A stretch of DNA of 64,000 bases from Candidatus Nitronauta litoralis (GCA_015698285.1 CP048685.1:1116001-1180000), one strand, 5' to 3'; counted from the first letter of the stretch, positions 9,142 through 20,359 are shown. Numbers and translations are program-made. Notes: generated by a model from the sequence alone, not told the origin.

Positions 9142-10392
9142 ATGACTTCGAATCTTCCCGACGAACAGCGAATTGTAATCACCGGCATCGGGCTGACGGC
9201 GCCCAACGGCGATTCTCTGCCCGAATACCGCCAGGCACTTCTGGACGGTAAATCCGGGGTGGTCCATTTTGAAACGCGCTACATGGGTCAGGTTCTCGCC
9301 GGGGTCTGTAATTTTGACGAGCTCAAATACCAGAAGAAGAAAAGCCTGCGACGTGGCACGCGCGCCGGATCGGTGGCCATCTACTGTTCGCGGGAGGCGG
9401 TAGCGGATGGCAGTATCGACTGGGATTCCGTCGACAAATCCAAAGTGGGTGTGTACATCGGGGTGACCGAACACGGCAACGTGGAGACCGAAAACGAGGT
9501 CTACAATATCTCAAAGTACGATTACGACACCAAGTTCTGGTCGCATCACCACAATCCACGGACGGTGGCCAATAATCCTGCCGGAGAGGTGACGCTCAAT
9601 ATGGGCATCACGGGTCCCCATTACACCATTGGCGCCGCCTGTGCGGCGGGTAATATGGGAGTGATCCAGGGGGCCCAGATGCTGCGCCTGGGTGAAGTCG
9701 ATCTGGCACTTGCAGGCGGCGTATCCGAATCGATCCACACTTTCGGCATTTTCGCCAGCTTCAACAGTGAAGGCGCACTGGCCCAACACGATGACCCGGC
9801 CAAAGCCTCGCGTCCGTTTGATAAAAACCGGAACGGGATTGTCTGCTCCGAGGGTGGTTGTATTTATGTTCTGGAACGCCTGCCAGATGCACTCAAGCGC
9901 GGCGCCAGGATTATTGCCGAGATTGGTGGCCACGCCATTAATTCCGATGCGTACGACCACATTCTGCCGCATCCCGAACGACAGGCCGAGGCCATGCGGC
10001 TGGCTTTGGAGCGTGCCGGTATGAAGGCGAACGATGTCGACCTGCTCAGCTCACACGCCACGGCTACCCAGTTGGGGGATGTCCAGGAGGTCAAGGCCAT
10101 CCGCGAGGTGTTCGCATCAAATTCGAGGATCAGGGTCAATAACACCAAAAGTTACATCGGCCACACCATGGGGGCAGCCGGGGTGCTGGAATTGACCGGA
10201 AACCTGCCTTCTCTGGAAGATGCGGTGGTACACCCCACCATCAACCTGGATGATCTGGACCCGGATTGCGAATTACCGGGACTTGTCGCCAATTCTCCCC
10301 AGAAAGTGGACCGAGTCGATGTTATAATGAATAATTCGTTCGGAATGCTTGGGATCAATTCGGTACTGATCGTAAAAAGATTTGTAAAATAA
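9142..10392 (+). CDS. Beta-ketoacyl-ACP synthase (FabF/KS-II like)
   Basis: 416 residues. The thiolase-fold condensing enzyme is complete: active-site Cys167 in IGAACAAGNMG, His305 in SSHATATQLGD and His341 in NTKSYIGHTMGAAG, with the C-terminal NNSFGMLGINS glycine loop. It would condense an acyl-thioester on Cys167 with malonyl-ACP in the cytoplasm. The gene lies 66 bp before a dedicated ACP and just after an RND exporter and is away from fabD/fabG genes, so it is more likely part of a specialised lipid or polyketide pathway than housekeeping FabF, although the latter cannot be excluded. Confidence 0.9.
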   Translation: MTSNLPDEQRIVITGIGLTAPNGDSLPEYRQALLDGKSGVVHFETRYMGQVLAGVCNFDELKYQKKKSLRRGTRAGSVAIYCSREAVADGSIDWDSVDKSKVGVYIGVTEHGNVETENEVYNISKYDYDTKFWSHHHNPRTVANNPAGEVTLNMGITGPHYTIGAACAAGNMGVIQGAQMLRLGEVDLALAGGVSESIHTFGIFASFNSEGALAQHDDPAKASRPFDKNRNGIVCSEGGCIYVLERLPDALKRGARIIAEIGGHAINSDAYDHILPHPERQAEAMRLALERAGMKANDVDLLSSHATATQLGDVQEVKAIREVFASNSRIRVNNTKSYIGHTMGAAGVLELTGNLPSLEDAVVHPTINLDDLDPDCELPGLVANSPQKVDRVDVIMNNSFGMLGINSVLIVKRFVK

Positions 10393-10458
10393 TGGGCTTA
10401 ACCCCTTGAAAATCACGCCGGTTTTGCCTAAAATCTGGTCCACTAAAGGAGTTTGTGG

Positions 10459-10722
10459 ATGACGAGTGAAGAAGTAAGAAATTCCATTTTAAGCATCATC
10501 GCCGATATTGCCCCGGATGAGGACCTGTCGGGAATCCAGGATGAGGTGAAACTGCGCGACCAGTTCGATCTCGACTCTATGGATTTTCTGGATATTGTGA
10601 TGGAGCTTAGAAAACGGTTTAATCTGGAAGTTCCGGAAGAAGACTACCCCAAACTGGTGACCATGAGCAGTTGCGTGGAATACCTGTCCCCCCGCCTGAA
10701 AGACCACCAGCCCGTCGGCTGA
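10459..10722 (+). CDS. Acyl carrier protein
   Basis: 87 residues from ATG 10459, chosen because AAAGGAG (10445-10451) is 7 nt upstream; a TTG six bases earlier is the alternative. The four-helix ACP pattern is seen with the phosphopantetheine attachment Ser40 in DLDSMDFLDIVMEL, followed by FNLEVPEEDYPKLVTMSSCV. It would carry acyl intermediates for the ketosynthase encoded just upstream. No holo-ACP synthase is in the window. Confidence 0.9.
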   Translation: MTSEEVRNSILSIIADIAPDEDLSGIQDEVKLRDQFDLDSMDFLDIVMELRKRFNLEVPEEDYPKLVTMSSCVEYLSPRLKDHQPVG

Positions 10723-10769
10723 CCCAAAAAAAGACATTTAGTTTTATTTTTCCAAGTGTGCTGGAAAGC

Positions 10770-10791
10770 TGCTTCTTCGTGCACAGAAGCA
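10770..10791. other. Small hairpin downstream of the ACP gene
   Basis: TGCTTCT and AGAAGCA form a 7-bp perfect stem with an 8-nt loop, in the 270-bp gap after the ACP gene. No T-tract follows, so it is at best a weak terminator or an RNA-stabilising hairpin. Confidence 0.3.
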
Positions 10792-10959
10792 ATAAACAGA
10801 TTCCCGGATTCATTAGATAACGGATATTTATTTTTATTTAATTTCGATATCGAATGTACTATTATAAAATAATGTGTTAATTTTCAGATAGTTATTGCAT
10901 TTCCCCTGCAAAACTGAGCCGCTATTCCTTAAAAAAACTTCCCTAAAGTAAATAATTGA

Positions 10960-12588
<1,629 letters not shown>

Positions 12589-12647
12589 GACCTGCTCTAT
12601 CAAGAAACTTTTTCAAAAAAATCACATAAAAGATAACAGCAAGGAGT

Positions 12648-12742
12648 TCCCACTTCCCTTCGACAGACTCAGGGTGACACACAAAATCAATGCAATGTCA
12701 TTCTGAACGAAGCTTTGCGGAGTGAAGAATCTCGCCTTTGCT
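12648..12742. repeat. Dispersed repeat family A, copy 1
   Basis: Shares the block CAGGGTGACACACAAAATCA and the following ATGCAATGTCATTCTGAACG ... GAAGAATCTCGCC with the copies at 13040 and 21197. The TGTCATTCTGA...GAAGAATCTCG core is a widespread type of intergenic repeat. This copy lacks the middle GGCAAGCTCAGGACAGGCTC segment. Confidence 0.8.
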
Positions 12743-12775
12743 TTTGATTTTAGCGTTATGCAAAGGTCTTCCCCC

Positions 12776-12802
12776 TTCAAGAATGCTATTCGCGTTCTTG
12801 AA
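12776..12802. repeat. Inverted repeat TTCAAGAA/TTCTTGAA
   Basis: Perfect 8-bp arms (12776-12783 and 12795-12802) around an 11-nt spacer. The same arms around a related spacer containing GAATAGCG occur at 50940-50967, so this is a dispersed palindromic element rather than a unique operator. Confidence 0.65.
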
Positions 12803-13039
12803 TAGAAAAGGAGGGGATACAGGGGAGGTTGTATTCATGACCCCTCCCATACCCTCCACTTTCAAGGGGAGGGCTTTGCAAGTTAAAAATTTTTTGGAAC
12901 AAAGTATTCGTCATTGCGAGGAGCCTTTGCGACGAAGCAATCCAGCCGGGCAACGCCCGGAGGAAACTGGAAAAATCTCTGGAACTACCTCTTCCTGAGA
13001 ACCTTTCATAAGCACCTTTCAAAGGGAGAAAGTGAGGAC

Positions 13040-13157
13040 GTCCCCCTTCCCTTCGGCAAGCTCAGGACAGGCTCCAGGCTCAGGGTGACACACAAAATCA
13101 ATGCAATGTCATTCTGAACGAAGCTTTGCGGAGTGAAGAATCTCGCCTTGGACCTTG
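13040..13157. repeat. Dispersed repeat family A, copy 2
   Basis: Full form with CTTCCCTTCGGCAAGCTCAG, then CAGGGTGACACACAAAATCA and TGTCATTCTGAACGAAGC, ending in GAAGAATCTCGCCTTGGA. Nearly identical over most of its length to the copy at 21197-21302. Confidence 0.85.
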
Positions 13158-13389
13158 GTTTCAGGGTTATCCAAAGGTCCCCCTGATGGAAACCCCTCAA
13201 ATTTACCCCTTCCCAAAATAAATTGCGGTTTCGATCCACTTGTCGGATAATACCCCTCAGATTATTTTTACCAGCTTATTGAATTTGCAAGCCCTGAAAA
13301 TTTCACCAACCTGCCTGTTTTTCTGGATTTGTGGCCCGGGCAGTTTTTTTTGACCGATAGTTTTTTTAATTCCAACCTGGGGAGACAAG

Positions 13390-14454
13390 ATGATAACCGA
13401 TAAAAGCCCATCCACTAATCCGAAACGGCTACGAAAAAAAGCACTGGGGTTGCTCTGCACCCTCGTTCTGGCGGGAAGCCTTGCCATCCCCTCCGCATGG
13501 GGTGCGGAAGGCGATGATGAACGTCTGCAGGCTCTTGAACAAAGCAACCGGCAACTCAAAAAACAGGTTTCTCTTCTCCAAAAACAGATACAAACCCTGG
13601 CCCGGCAAAATCGAGCGGGTTTCAATTCTTCAGAGGGAACCAACGGCCAGACAAACCCGCCCGATATTGGGATCGTCCCCACTGCACTGGAGGCTAAAGT
13701 TCAGGCACTACAGATTCTGCTGAGTGGTGTGGAACGTAATGGGAACAGCCTGATTTTTAACGGCATGAACCTGGAAGTGAACAACGGATTGGGTGCCACT
13801 GACGGGCCGGTCAATGGTCTTGGCAATATCATAATCGGTTATAATGAGAACATCTTTCCTTACCTGGGAGACGGACCGTCTTCCCAGAAAACCGGTTCGC
13901 ATAATCTGGTGGTGGGGAAGGGAAATAATTACATGAGCTATGGCGGGATCGTTTCCGGACTCAACAACTGGATCTCCGGAACCTACGCCACCGTCACCGG
14001 CGGAGAACGCAACCAGGCACTCGGCGGATTTTCTTCCGTCTTCGCCGGCAGTCTGAATCAGGCAGCCGGCCTGGGCGCGAGCGCAGGCAGTGGACAGGCC
14101 AACGCCGCTTCCGGCGCGTTCAGCACCAGCTTTGGCGGACTCCAGAACGTTGCCACCGGTGATTATGGTTCCAGTCTGGGCGGGTTACAAAACCAGTCCA
14201 TAGGAAACTACAGTTCCACAACCTCCGGCTCCTTGAATACCGCGATCGGCGTTGCCAGTGGCATAACCGGAGGATTGAGCAACCAGGCCTCCGGCGACTA
14301 TGCCAATGTTAACGGTGGACTCGAAAACAACGCAGGCGGTATCATCGGCAGTGTGGGTGGCGGACTCTTCAATTCTGCCTCGGGTGCCATTTCTCATGTG
14401 TGCGGAGGCCTGGCTCGGACTGCAGGAGGCACAACCAGTGTCCAATGTAGGTAA
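13390..14454 (+). CDS. Secreted protein with YadA/haemagglutinin-head-like repeats
   Basis: 354 residues; ATG preceded by GGGGAGA at 5 nt. A long signal peptide ends near SAWGAEGDD, then a heptad coiled coil (about residues 46-78, ERLQALEQSNRQLKKQVSLL). From about 175 onward there are repeated 14-18 residue units with alternating V-(S/T)-GG and N-x-A-(S/L)-G elements (YATVTGGERNQALGGFSS, ITGGLSNQASGDYANVNGG), the left-handed beta-roll pattern of trimeric autotransporter heads. No C-terminal beta-barrel anchor is present and the protein ends in a single Cys-Arg, so it may be a soluble or externally anchored fibre. It is 12 bp ahead of the STN-like gene. Confidence 0.7.
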   Translation: MITDKSPSTNPKRLRKKALGLLCTLVLAGSLAIPSAWGAEGDDERLQALEQSNRQLKKQVSLLQKQIQTLARQNRAGFNSSEGTNGQTNPPDIGIVPTALEAKVQALQILLSGVERNGNSLIFNGMNLEVNNGLGATDGPVNGLGNIIIGYNENIFPYLGDGPSSQKTGSHNLVVGKGNNYMSYGGIVSGLNNWISGTYATVTGGERNQALGGFSSVFAGSLNQAAGLGASAGSGQANAASGAFSTSFGGLQNVATGDYGSSLGGLQNQSIGNYSSTTSGSLNTAIGVASGITGGLSNQASGDYANVNGGLENNAGGIIGSVGGGLFNSASGAISHVCGGLARTAGGTTSVQCR

Positions 14455-14466
14455 ACAGGAATAAAC

Positions 14467-15228
14467 ATGCTGGAAAAGAAAATCATGATCGGAAAGAAAA
14501 CGGCCATTAACATTTTCATGGCAATCGCCATGTTGCTTTTATTGCAGGTCCCCGTTTTTGCCGCCACCACGTTACAAACCGGGAACCTGACGCAGGATAA
14601 AAACGGCATCCACCTGAACGTGAACCAGGAACCCTTGAGCCAGGTGCTGCAGGTGATCGGTGAACAAAGCGGCATCGCCTTTTCCTACCCAGATGATCTC
14701 GCCGACACCCCTATGTCAGCAGATATTCAGAGTGAAAACTGGCAATCGCTTGTGACATCGTTGCTCGAGTATTTTTCCAAAATGGAATTCTGGACAGACG
14801 ACCCCGCATCGAGTCGCGTAAAAATAGTCGGCCTCGGAGAATACGATCCCGGTGAAGCCACCGTGGCGCGCAGCAAACCGAAAGTCGTCGTCGCCCCCTC
14901 CGGCAAAAGTGATAAAACCAAATCGCGCAAAGACCGGAGACGTCGCGCCCGCGAATTAAAAAACTCCGATGAAATGAAAGAAGACCCGAACCATCCGCTG
15001 GCCAAACTGCCCGCGCATATCCTGATGGAACCGGGCATCCTCAACTATATCGTCGCCAGTAATGTGGATATACCCGAAGCCATTAAACGGAAATACGGAC
15101 TGGATCGCGACGGATCCAACCTGCCGAAGAACTACCCCATCCCGCCGCATATCCTGCACGACCCCGCCCTGGAAACGTTTTTAAACGAAGTCGGCCTCCC
15201 CATGCCCCCCCAATTCCCGGATCAGTAG
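14467..15228 (+). CDS. Periplasmic protein with STN (secretin/TonB short N-terminal) -like domain
   Basis: 253 residues, ATG with AGGA 7 nt upstream. Signal peptide (residues 1-32, ending VPVFAATT) then an STN-like domain at about 40-110: IHLNVNQEPLSQVLQVIGEQ, SGIAFSYPDDLADTP, followed by the NWQSLVTSLLEYF helix. A basic linker (KSRKDRRRRARELK) precedes a C-terminal region with two similar PxHIL-(M/H)-(E/D)-P-(G/A)-(I/L)-E/N motifs. STN domains usually gate secretins or TonB receptors, but here there is no barrel, so it may be a partner protein. It follows the YadA-head-like gene closely, probably in one unit. Role not known. Confidence 0.65.
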   Translation: MLEKKIMIGKKTAINIFMAIAMLLLLQVPVFAATTLQTGNLTQDKNGIHLNVNQEPLSQVLQVIGEQSGIAFSYPDDLADTPMSADIQSENWQSLVTSLLEYFSKMEFWTDDPASSRVKIVGLGEYDPGEATVARSKPKVVVAPSGKSDKTKSRKDRRRRARELKNSDEMKEDPNHPLAKLPAHILMEPGILNYIVASNVDIPEAIKRKYGLDRDGSNLPKNYPIPPHILHDPALETFLNEVGLPMPPQFPDQ

Positions 15229-15286
15229 CTAAAAATTCATTTGTTTGAAAAGATTGATAGAGAATTCTGAAAGGAAAGTAAATGAT

Positions 15287-16144
15287 ATGAAACATGAAAC
15301 CATAGTCACACTCACTGGAACCTTTGAAGCCCACGCTCAGGAAACCGATGACGGAGTCGAATTCTGGCTGGCCAGAGATTTACAGCATTTACTCGGTTAT
15401 TCCAAGTGGGAAAACTTTATAAACGTTGTTTCTAAAGCGAAAACCGCATGCGAGGTGTCCGGACACGAGATTCTGGACCATTTTCCTGACATCAGGAAAA
15501 TGGTCGATCTGGGGTCTGGGAGCCAACGGGAAATTGATGACATCATGCTCACCCGATATGCCTGCTATTTAATTGCTCAAAATGGTGATCCCAAAAAAGA
15601 GCAGATTGCTTTCGCCCAGAACTATTTCGCCCTTCAAACCAGAAAAGCAGAGTTGATTGAAAATCGATTACTGGAAACAGAGCGGGTATCTGCACGGCAA
15701 AAACTGACTTCTACAGAAAAGGATTTGTCCTCGGTTATTTTTCAGCAAACGGGAAGCAACAAAAACTTTGGAGTCATCCGTAGCAAAGGCGACCAGGCCC
15801 TGTTTGGCAAATCAACTCAAGTAATGAAATCCAGATGGAAAGTCCCCGTGAAGAGGCCGTTAGCAGACTTTGCGCCAACTATTGTGCTAAAAGCAAAAGA
15901 TTTCGCGACTGAGATTACGATCCACAATGCCAGAGAGCATAAACTAAGCACCGAACCCGACATCTCGGATGAACACATAAAGAATAATAAGGCTGTTAGA
16001 AAAACATTACTTAATCGCGGTATTCGTCCTGAGGAGCTTCCCCCTGCAGAAGACGTAAAGAAGGTTGAGCGGAGGCTGGCATCTGAAGAAAAAAAATCTA
16101 TGAAGAACCCTGATGCTCTGGGCGCAGAAGGGGACCAGAAGTAG
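15287..16144 (+). CDS. dinD: DinD-like DNA-damage-inducible protein
   Basis: 285 residues from ATG 15287, selected because AAGGAAAG (15271-15278) lies 8 nt upstream; a TTG at 15245 lacks this. The N-terminus carries the BRO/DinD-like domain (GVEFWLARDLQHLLGYSKWE, YACYLIAQNGDPKKEQIAFA) and the C-terminal half the DinD-specific part, with GVIRSKGDQALFGKSTQ and RNKxxRKTLLxRGIxPEELP. In E. coli DinD is LexA-controlled and limits RecA filaments. I saw no clear LexA box upstream. It stands next to a restriction enzyme, as DinD often does in accessory regions. Confidence 0.85.
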   Translation: MKHETIVTLTGTFEAHAQETDDGVEFWLARDLQHLLGYSKWENFINVVSKAKTACEVSGHEILDHFPDIRKMVDLGSGSQREIDDIMLTRYACYLIAQNGDPKKEQIAFAQNYFALQTRKAELIENRLLETERVSARQKLTSTEKDLSSVIFQQTGSNKNFGVIRSKGDQALFGKSTQVMKSRWKVPVKRPLADFAPTIVLKAKDFATEITIHNAREHKLSTEPDISDEHIKNNKAVRKTLLNRGIRPEELPPAEDVKKVERRLASEEKKSMKNPDALGAEGDQK

Positions 16145-16227
16145 AGTGATAAAAAAAGGAAAACTCAAAATATAAACAACAAAATATGTTTTCTTTATGA
16201 AAATTTGTTTTTTCGGGAGATCGAGTT

Positions 16228-19200
16228 GTGATTAAAGGTAGCCTATATCCCTTGGAATTTTTAAAGGAAGACATTAAATCTCAAGAGCTTTGGACTCAGC
16301 TGCAAGTAGATACAATTCAAAACTTTCAGAATAAGCTAACTGAAGTCTTTCAAAAGTTCCCAACGGATGGAAATGCAAACGAACCTACGACGGAAAGGGA
16401 TTTAATTGATCCTGTTATTGAAGCTTTGGGATGGTCTGAATATTTAACACAACAGACCACGTCCAAAAAAGGAAGATCAGACATACCTGACTATTTACTG
16501 TTCCCGGATTCTGAATCGAAAAAAAAGGCTAATAAAGAAAAATCCCAATCCAACAGATATAAGTTCGGGACGGCTATCCTTGAAGCAAAAGCCTGGAATG
16601 TTCCTCTGGATCGCAAATCATCAAATATAGAGGATGATCAAAGGATTCCTTCAAACCAGATTCTGCGGTACATGTCTCATGCGGAAGTCCAGTCTGATAG
16701 AAAGATTAAATGGGCGATACTGACAAACGGCCGACTTTGGAGACTCTATTTCCAGAACGCAAAATCACGATCTGAGGATTTTATTGAATTTGATCTTCCC
16801 AAGATCCTAGGAATACCCGGATTTGAGCCAGACCTCTTTGAAACCCCGTTATCCAAGGAGCAGGACTGGGGCAAGGTTTTCTATCTACTTTTCCATTCAA
16901 ATGCTTTTAACATTTCATCTCCGCAAAATGAAACCTTTCATGAATCCATTCTTTCCAAAAGCAGGTTTTGGGAAAAACAGGTTGCAAAAGATCTAAGCGA
17001 TGTCGTTTTTGAAACAATTTTCCCCGAGCTGGTTAAAGCGATTTATGCACATGATCCTCAAGCCCCGGATTCTCCCGACCCTGATTATCTGGGCGAAGTC
17101 CGCGACGCGGCCTTAACACTTCTATACAGACTCTTATTTATTTTATATGCTGAAGACAGGAACTTACTCCCTGTCACCAATGAAAAATATGACGACTACG
17201 GTCTGAGAAAAAGGGTCCGGATCGATATTGCAGAGCGTTTGGATGCTAAAGATACTTTTAGCTCTACTCAAGATGATTATTTCAGGAAGACATCCAATAT
17301 TTTTAAATCGATTGATCGAGGAGACTCTTCCATCGGTCTTCCACCTTATAACGGTGGTTTGTTTAATAGAGAACTCAGCCCAATCTTAAACCGAACAGAG
17401 ATTCCCGATTCAAAATTCGCTCCTCTTCTAGACGGCCTTTCCAGAATTGAAGAAAATAACAAAAGGCAGTGGGTAAATTATCGAGACCTTTCGGTACAGC
17501 AATTAGGGTCAATATATGAACGCTTGTTGGAATTTGAACTGTCTCTGGATGAGAACAAACAGATTCAGGTTCTTCCAAATATATTTGCACGCAAAACAAC
17601 AGGTAGTTTCTATACCCACGAGGACCTCGTTCAACTGATCATCGACAAAACGATTGGGCCCTTGATAGATGAAAAGCTGGAAAAGTTTCGGGTAAACGTT
17701 GATGAATTGAAAAAGAAACGAAAACCCAAGAAAGAAAAGATCAGGGAACTTCAACAATATGATCCCTCAGTTTCCATTCTCGATTTGAAAATTTGCGATC
17801 CAGCTATGGGAAGTGGCCACTTCCTAGTGTCTCTTGTAGATTATCTCGCAGACAAAATTCTGGAATCTCTTGTCGAATCGGAGGAGGCCGTCACTTGGGC
17901 GGACAAGGAAAACCCCTACCAATCCCCCCTCATCAACCGAATTCAGGATATCAGGAACAGAATCCTGAGGCAGGTAAAAAAACAGGGATGGACCATTGAT
18001 GAGGATCAACTGGATGACCGTCATATCATCAGAAGAATGATTTTGAAACGGTGCATATACGGAGTGGATAAAAACCCCATGGCTGTGGAACTGGCCAAGG
18101 TTGCCCTTTGGCTCCATACCTTCACAGTGGGTGCACCCTTATCGTTTCTCGATCATCATTTACGATGTGGCGACTCCCTGTTTGGTGAGTTCATATTTGA
18201 TGCAGAAGGATATCTTAGAGAACATACTTCTTTAATAATTGCACAAGAAGTAATAAAAGCACGATTGGGTGCGCAAGGTATGGCAAAAATCCAACAAATT
18301 ACTGACGCGGAAATATCCGAAGTTCAAGAATCAGCTTTAACTTTCAAAGAAGTGGAAGAAACCACCCGACGCTTGGATCGCTTCATAGGAATTGTTCATG
18401 CAATTCGTTGGCTGTCTCAACAAAAAAAGGAATACAAAACAATTTTTAAAAATCTTTTAGATTCATTCTATGGGGATCCAATAAAACTGGCCTCTGGTGA
18501 AGAAACATTTCCAGAGTCTGCGCCCTCTCTTGCACAAGAATTTTGGAATCAAATAAAAATTTTAATCGAGGAAGAGCGTTTCTTTCATTGGGAAATAGGG
18601 TTTCCCGAGGTTTGGGATAATTGGGAAAGTCCGGATCCCACCGGTGGATTTGATGCGGTGATTGGGAACCCGCCCTGGGATCGGATCAAGATGCAAGAGG
18701 TCGAATGGTTCGCGGCCCGCAAACCAGAGATCGCCTTGTGCGAAAGAGCGAGTGATAGAAAGAAAAAAATCAAAAAACTTAAAAAAGACAAACATCCCAT
18801 GTGGCAGGATTTCCTGAAAGCCTCAGAAAGAGCCGAAGGCACATCTGCTATGGCTAGGAAAGGTGGCCAGTATCCACTGCTTTCTGTTGGGGACATTAAT
18901 ATTTACTCTCTGTTCGTGGAACGCGCTCACCGGCTAGTGAGCAAGACCGGGCTGGTTGGTTTTTTAACGCCGTCGGGTATTGCATCAGATAAATCCGCCA
19001 GCGAATTCTTCAAATCCATTTCCACCAGTGGTCGATTGGCAGGGCTCTTTGACTTCGAAAATAAGAAAATATTTTTCCCTGATATTCACGCTTCATTCAA
19101 ATTCTGCGCTTACATTGCCGGGGGCAATAAACGGACCTTTCCTGAAACGCAAATGGCTTTCTTTCTTCACGCGACTGATGAAATTAACGACCCGGATAGA

Positions 19201-20292
19201 TGCTTTCCCATGAGTCCGCAGGATTTTAATCGCGTAAACCCAAATACCGGAACGGCACCAATTTTCAGAACACGTCGGGATGCGGAAATAACCCGGCGGA
19301 TTTATGAAAAATTCCCCGTATTGAATCACCACGAAAAAGGAAAAGTCTGGCCGATAAAATACTCCACCATGTTTCACATGACCAATGATTCGGACAAGTT
19401 CAAAACCCGTGAAGAATTAGAGAGCGAGGGATTTTACCCGGTGGAAGGCAACAAACTGAAGAAAGGGGAAGAGGAGTTTTTACCGTTGTATGTTGGAAGG
19501 ATGATTTATCAATATAATCATCGTGCGTCCTCTGTAGAAATTAACGCAAGCAATATCCAAAACGTAGCAAATAGTCGTGAGACTGAAATGCAAGATTTGG
19601 TAAATCCTGAGTATTATCCAGACCCTCAATATTGGGTAAGCAAAAATGTAATAAGTCCGAGTTTAAAACTTAAATGGCATTTCTCTTTTAGAGATGTTTC
19701 AAATCCAACCAATGAAAGGTCATTAATATCAGCTATAATCCCCAATTATCCAGTGGGAAATACACTACCAATTCTGATCCCAGAAAATGAAATAGATTTA
19801 GACAATTTCTTTATTATTGTTCAAAATTTGATTGGAAATTTCAATTCCTTTGCTTTTGACTTTATTGCCCGACAGAAAATGCAGGGCCAGCACATAAACT
19901 GGTACATCCTTGAACAAATTCCAGTTATTCCGAATAAACTGTTTTCAACAATGTTTGGGGATAATTCAGCCCGAGAAATAATCCATGAAGAAGTTTTGAG
20001 GCTGACCTACACTGCCTGGGATTTAAAGGATTTCGCAAAAGACATGGGCTATGAAGGCGAGCCCTTTATCTGGGATGAGGAAGATCGAATTCACAGAAAA
20101 GCCCGGCTGGATGCCCTGTTTTTTCTACTGTACCGACTTACCGAGAAGGATGCAGACTACATTCTGGAAACGTTTCCTATTGTAAAAAGGGAAGATGATG
20201 CAAAATATGGGAAGTATCGAACCAAAGAATTAATCCTGGCCTATATGCGTGCATTAAAGGCCGGAGATACCGATTCAAAAATAATCATATAA
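16228..20292 (+). CDS. Single-chain type IIG-like restriction-modification enzyme (Eco57I-like)
   Basis: 1354 residues, GTG start with GGGAGA 7 nt upstream. The N-terminus has a PD-(D/E)xK nuclease centre: Asp88 in DIPDYLL, then Glu119-Ala-Lys121 in AILEAKAW, in a type I HsdR-N-like setting. The adenine methyltransferase core follows, with motif I DPAMGSGHF at Asp524, the YGVDKNPMAVELAKVALW motif, and the catalytic NPPW at Asn814. The C-terminal ~450 residues form the target recognition part (LVGFLTPSGIASDKSASEFF, IPVIP). One chain should therefore both methylate and cut. Length is somewhat above Eco57I-type enzymes; a BREX-PglX-like methylase is excluded by the nuclease motif. No separate specificity gene is present. 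Confidence 0.87.
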   Translation: MIKGSLYPLEFLKEDIKSQELWTQLQVDTIQNFQNKLTEVFQKFPTDGNANEPTTERDLIDPVIEALGWSEYLTQQTTSKKGRSDIPDYLLFPDSESKKKANKEKSQSNRYKFGTAILEAKAWNVPLDRKSSNIEDDQRIPSNQILRYMSHAEVQSDRKIKWAILTNGRLWRLYFQNAKSRSEDFIEFDLPKILGIPGFEPDLFETPLSKEQDWGKVFYLLFHSNAFNISSPQNETFHESILSKSRFWEKQVAKDLSDVVFETIFPELVKAIYAHDPQAPDSPDPDYLGEVRDAALTLLYRLLFILYAEDRNLLPVTNEKYDDYGLRKRVRIDIAERLDAKDTFSSTQDDYFRKTSNIFKSIDRGDSSIGLPPYNGGLFNRELSPILNRTEIPDSKFAPLLDGLSRIEENNKRQWVNYRDLSVQQLGSIYERLLEFELSLDENKQIQVLPNIFARKTTGSFYTHEDLVQLIIDKTIGPLIDEKLEKFRVNVDELKKKRKPKKEKIRELQQYDPSVSILDLKICDPAMGSGHFLVSLVDYLADKILESLVESEEAVTWADKENPYQSPLINRIQDIRNRILRQVKKQGWTIDEDQLDDRHIIRRMILKRCIYGVDKNPMAVELAKVALWLHTFTVGAPLSFLDHHLRCGDSLFGEFIFDAEGYLREHTSLIIAQEVIKARLGAQGMAKIQQITDAEISEVQESALTFKEVEETTRRLDRFIGIVHAIRWLSQQKKEYKTIFKNLLDSFYGDPIKLASGEETFPESAPSLAQEFWNQIKILIEEERFFHWEIGFPEVWDNWESPDPTGGFDAVIGNPPWDRIKMQEVEWFAARKPEIALCERASDRKKKIKKLKKDKHPMWQDFLKASERAEGTSAMARKGGQYPLLSVGDINIYSLFVERAHRLVSKTGLVGFLTPSGIASDKSASEFFKSISTSGRLAGLFDFENKKIFFPDIHASFKFCAYIAGGNKRTFPETQMAFFLHATDEINDPDRCFPMSPQDFNRVNPNTGTAPIFRTRRDAEITRRIYEKFPVLNHHEKGKVWPIKYSTMFHMTNDSDKFKTREELESEGFYPVEGNKLKKGEEEFLPLYVGRMIYQYNHRASSVEINASNIQNVANSRETEMQDLVNPEYYPDPQYWVSKNVISPSLKLKWHFSFRDVSNPTNERSLISAIIPNYPVGNTLPILIPENEIDLDNFFIIVQNLIGNFNSFAFDFIARQKMQGQHINWYILEQIPVIPNKLFSTMFGDNSAREIIHEEVLRLTYTAWDLKDFAKDMGYEGEPFIWDEEDRIHRKARLDALFFLLYRLTEKDADYILETFPIVKREDDAKYGKYRTKELILAYMRALKAGDTDSKIII

Positions 20293-20359
20293 TATTTTTA
20301 ATCCTAGGCATCTATTTCACCATTAGTTTTTTTTCTACGGGATTGATGAAGGAGTTGGA

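Larger units (their letters stand above)
12589..13389. other. Intergenic region filled with dispersed repeats
   Basis: 801 bp with no supported gene. It holds two copies of the GTCATTCTGAACGAAGC repeat (about 12648-12742 and 13040-13157), an inverted repeat TTCAAGAA/TTCTTGAA (12776-12802), and a GAGGAGCC...GAAGCAATCC segment (about 12908-12963) with hairpin CCGGGC-AAC-GCCCGG (12946-12960). Short plus-strand ORFs here read through repeats and are not credible genes. Confidence 0.7.

Noticed and set aside
12589-13389. CRISPR array
   Set aside because: Repeats are long, few, unevenly spaced and in different combinations; no short regular repeat-spacer pattern.
15200-15286. LexA box before dinD
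   Set aside because: No CTGT-N8-ACAG-like site could be found in the short upstream region.
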